Below, piece by piece: positions 27,957-29,011 of a stretch of DNA of 29,011 bases. The translations under genes and the position numbers were made by a program. The notes under the pieces were generated by a model that did not search any database, was not told the origin of the DNA, and worked only from the letters and a program-made list of their open reading frames with translations. Positions within the stretch are counted from its first letter, which is position 1. Each line of letters opens with the position of its first letter. Source of the DNA: a virus; the IMG/VR virus record IMGVR_UViG_3300027782_000015, positions 1 through 29,011 of that record. One strand, given 5' to 3'.

Positions 27957-29011
27957 ATGAGTCAACAATTACAAATAACAGGTGGTGCTAAAGTAAGAGA
28001 TTTACAAGATGTAATCATTGGAACAAGTGGTGTATTAAGTTCATTAGCTTTTAATGTGGCTAATGGAGTTCCTAAGTTAGATTCTAGTGGAAAGATATTA
28101 GTATCTCAATTACCTAACTCTGTAATGGAGTATCTAGGAACTTGGAATGCAAATACAAATACTCCTACTCTGGTAAACGGAACAGGTAATGCGGGAGATG
28201 TTTATTTATGTAATGTAGCAGGAACAACAAACTTTGGTGCTGGTCCTATATCTTTCTTTGTAGGAGACCAAGTTATTTATAGTGGTAGTATATGGCAAAG
28301 AGCAAGTGGTGCAACAGGAACAGTTACAAGTGTAGCAGTTACTGAAACAGGAGATTCATTAAATATTACAGGTTCTCCAATTACAACAAGTGGAACAATA
28401 AACATAGGCTTTAACGGAACAAATCTTCAGTACATAAATGGTGCAGGAGATTTGACCACATTTCCGACTTTAATATCTAGCATAGGTTTATCTATGCCAA
28501 GTGCTTTTAGTGTCTCTAATAGCCCTTTAACGAGCAATGGAACGATTTCAGTAACAGGAGCAGGTAATGCTTCTCAGTATATTAGAGGAGATGGTACTTT
28601 AGCAGCTTACAATCCAAGTACAGGTGGTGGTGGTTCTTCAGTTTCGTATTATCTTAACGGAGGAACAAATCAAGGCACATTTGTAGGAAACACTTATTAT
28701 GAAATGAGTAAAACTGCCGTAATAGGCACAGGAGTAGATTTTACTATAAATGCTAATGGATATATAAGTCAATTTATAACAGATGCTAACGACCCTGCAC
28801 AATTAGTTATCCCAGCAGGAAATTGGAACTTTGAAATGTACTTTAGTGCATCTTCAAGTGGAGGCTCACCTAGTTTTTATGTAGAACTTTACAAATATAA
28901 TGGTAGTACTTTTACTTTAATAGCAGATAATTCAGCAAATCCTGAATACATAACTAATGGAACTGCGATTGATTTATATACAACTGCGGTTGCAGTACCT
29001 GAAACATCATT
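27957..29011 (+). CDS. Tail fibre, N-terminal part (continues at base 1)
   Basis: Starts with ATG 27957, 5 bases after the previous stop, and stays open to the end of the window; closing the contig at 28884/1 continues in frame to the stop at 2816. The N-terminus MSQQLQITGGAKVRDLQDVI, then LDSSGKILVSQLPNSVMEYL, GTWNANTNTPTLVNGTGNAG and GDVYLCNVAGT, is typical of fibres that attach to the tail by a small N-terminal module followed by beta-rich repeats (SVAVTETGDSLNITGSPITT). The window-end truncation is an artefact of where the circle was opened. Confidence 0.88.
   Translation, partial: MSQQLQITGGAKVRDLQDVIIGTSGVLSSLAFNVANGVPKLDSSGKILVSQLPNSVMEYLGTWNANTNTPTLVNGTGNAGDVYLCNVAGTTNFGAGPISFFVGDQVIYSGSIWQRASGATGTVTSVAVTETGDSLNITGSPITTSGTINIGFNGTNLQYINGAGDLTTFPTLISSIGLSMPSAFSVSNSPLTSNGTISVTGAGNASQYIRGDGTLAAYNPSTGGGGSSVSYYLNGGTNQGTFVGNTYYEMSKTAVIGTGVDFTINANGYISQFITDANDPAQLVIPAGNWNFEMYFSASSSGGSPSFYVELYKYNGSTFTLIADNSANPEYITNGTAIDLYTTAVAVPETS
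28885..29011. repeat. 127-bp exact terminal repeat, right copy
   Basis: Identical to 1-127 (see that entry). Reading from 28884 into base 1 preserves the fibre frame (928 bases plus 2816 bases equals 1248 codons). Confidence 0.95.

Noticed and set aside
28885-29011. True direct terminal repeat as packaging end
   Set aside because: It lies inside a coding gene, has exactly 127 bases (a usual k-mer size) and joins in frame; an assembly overlap is simpler.
1-29011. CRISPR array, insertion sequence, rRNA or tRNA genes
   Set aside because: None seen: no spaced identical repeats of CRISPR type, no transposase, no RNA gene signatures on either strand by eye.

Overview
The window is an essentially complete genome of a small tailed phage (siphovirus type), or a free prophage-like element, of a Bacteroidetes host. 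The first 127 bases (1-127) are repeated exactly as the last 127 (28885-29011). The contig therefore closes on itself, with 28,884 unique bases. The join falls inside the tail-fibre gene, which reads in frame across it (27957 to 28884, then 1 to 2816; 1247 residues). The Bacteroidetes assignment rests on four observations: strong A+T richness; start codons preceded by A/T-rich sequence with few Shine-Dalgarno matches; recurring TAnnTTTG (-7 type) boxes in intergenic gaps; and protein families typical of these phages (S74 tail fibre, pesticin-like lysozyme, DUF1376-like replication protein).

Layout. 1-2816: C-terminal part of the tail fibre. 2820-5001: a lysis block of tiny membrane proteins ending in a lysozyme. 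5016-6215: a DnaQ-like exonuclease with a zinc ribbon, a small protein and an HExxH protein. 6240-6336: terminators and a possible short RNA. 6354-6824 is the only minus-strand gene, a GIY-YIG nuclease domain fused to an XRE-type helix-turn-helix. It faces the rightward early genes across a roughly 340-base control region with repeated operator-like motifs. 7168-10600: many small early genes, including a ribbon-helix-helix protein, a DnaA domain IV-like protein, an ERF annealing protein and a small protein with an SSB-type tail. 10597-11697: a Dcm-type cytosine methyltransferase with a second long, motif-rich frame inside it. 11673-11785: a promoter and a structured leader in which two hairpin loops are perfectly complementary. 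11797-14464: DUF1376-like replication protein, accessory genes, NinG-like and ParB-like proteins. 14489-27951: terminase, HK97-type head, connector and tail genes in standard order, with a probable frameshift between the two tail-chaperone frames. 27957-29011: N-terminal part of the tail fibre.

Working model (inference). The nuclease-HTH protein controls its own promoter and perhaps the divergent early promoter. The early genes provide annealing recombination, single-strand DNA handling and replication initiation using the host replisome, since no DNA polymerase, helicase or integrase is visible. The methyltransferase would modify phage DNA. The late genes build an HK97-fold head and a non-contractile tail, and the block after the fibre lyses the cell. 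The points most worth a second look are the kissing-loop leader RNA before the replication gene, the dual coding inside the methyltransferase, the nuclease-HTH switch region and the non-standard tail-chaperone frameshift.
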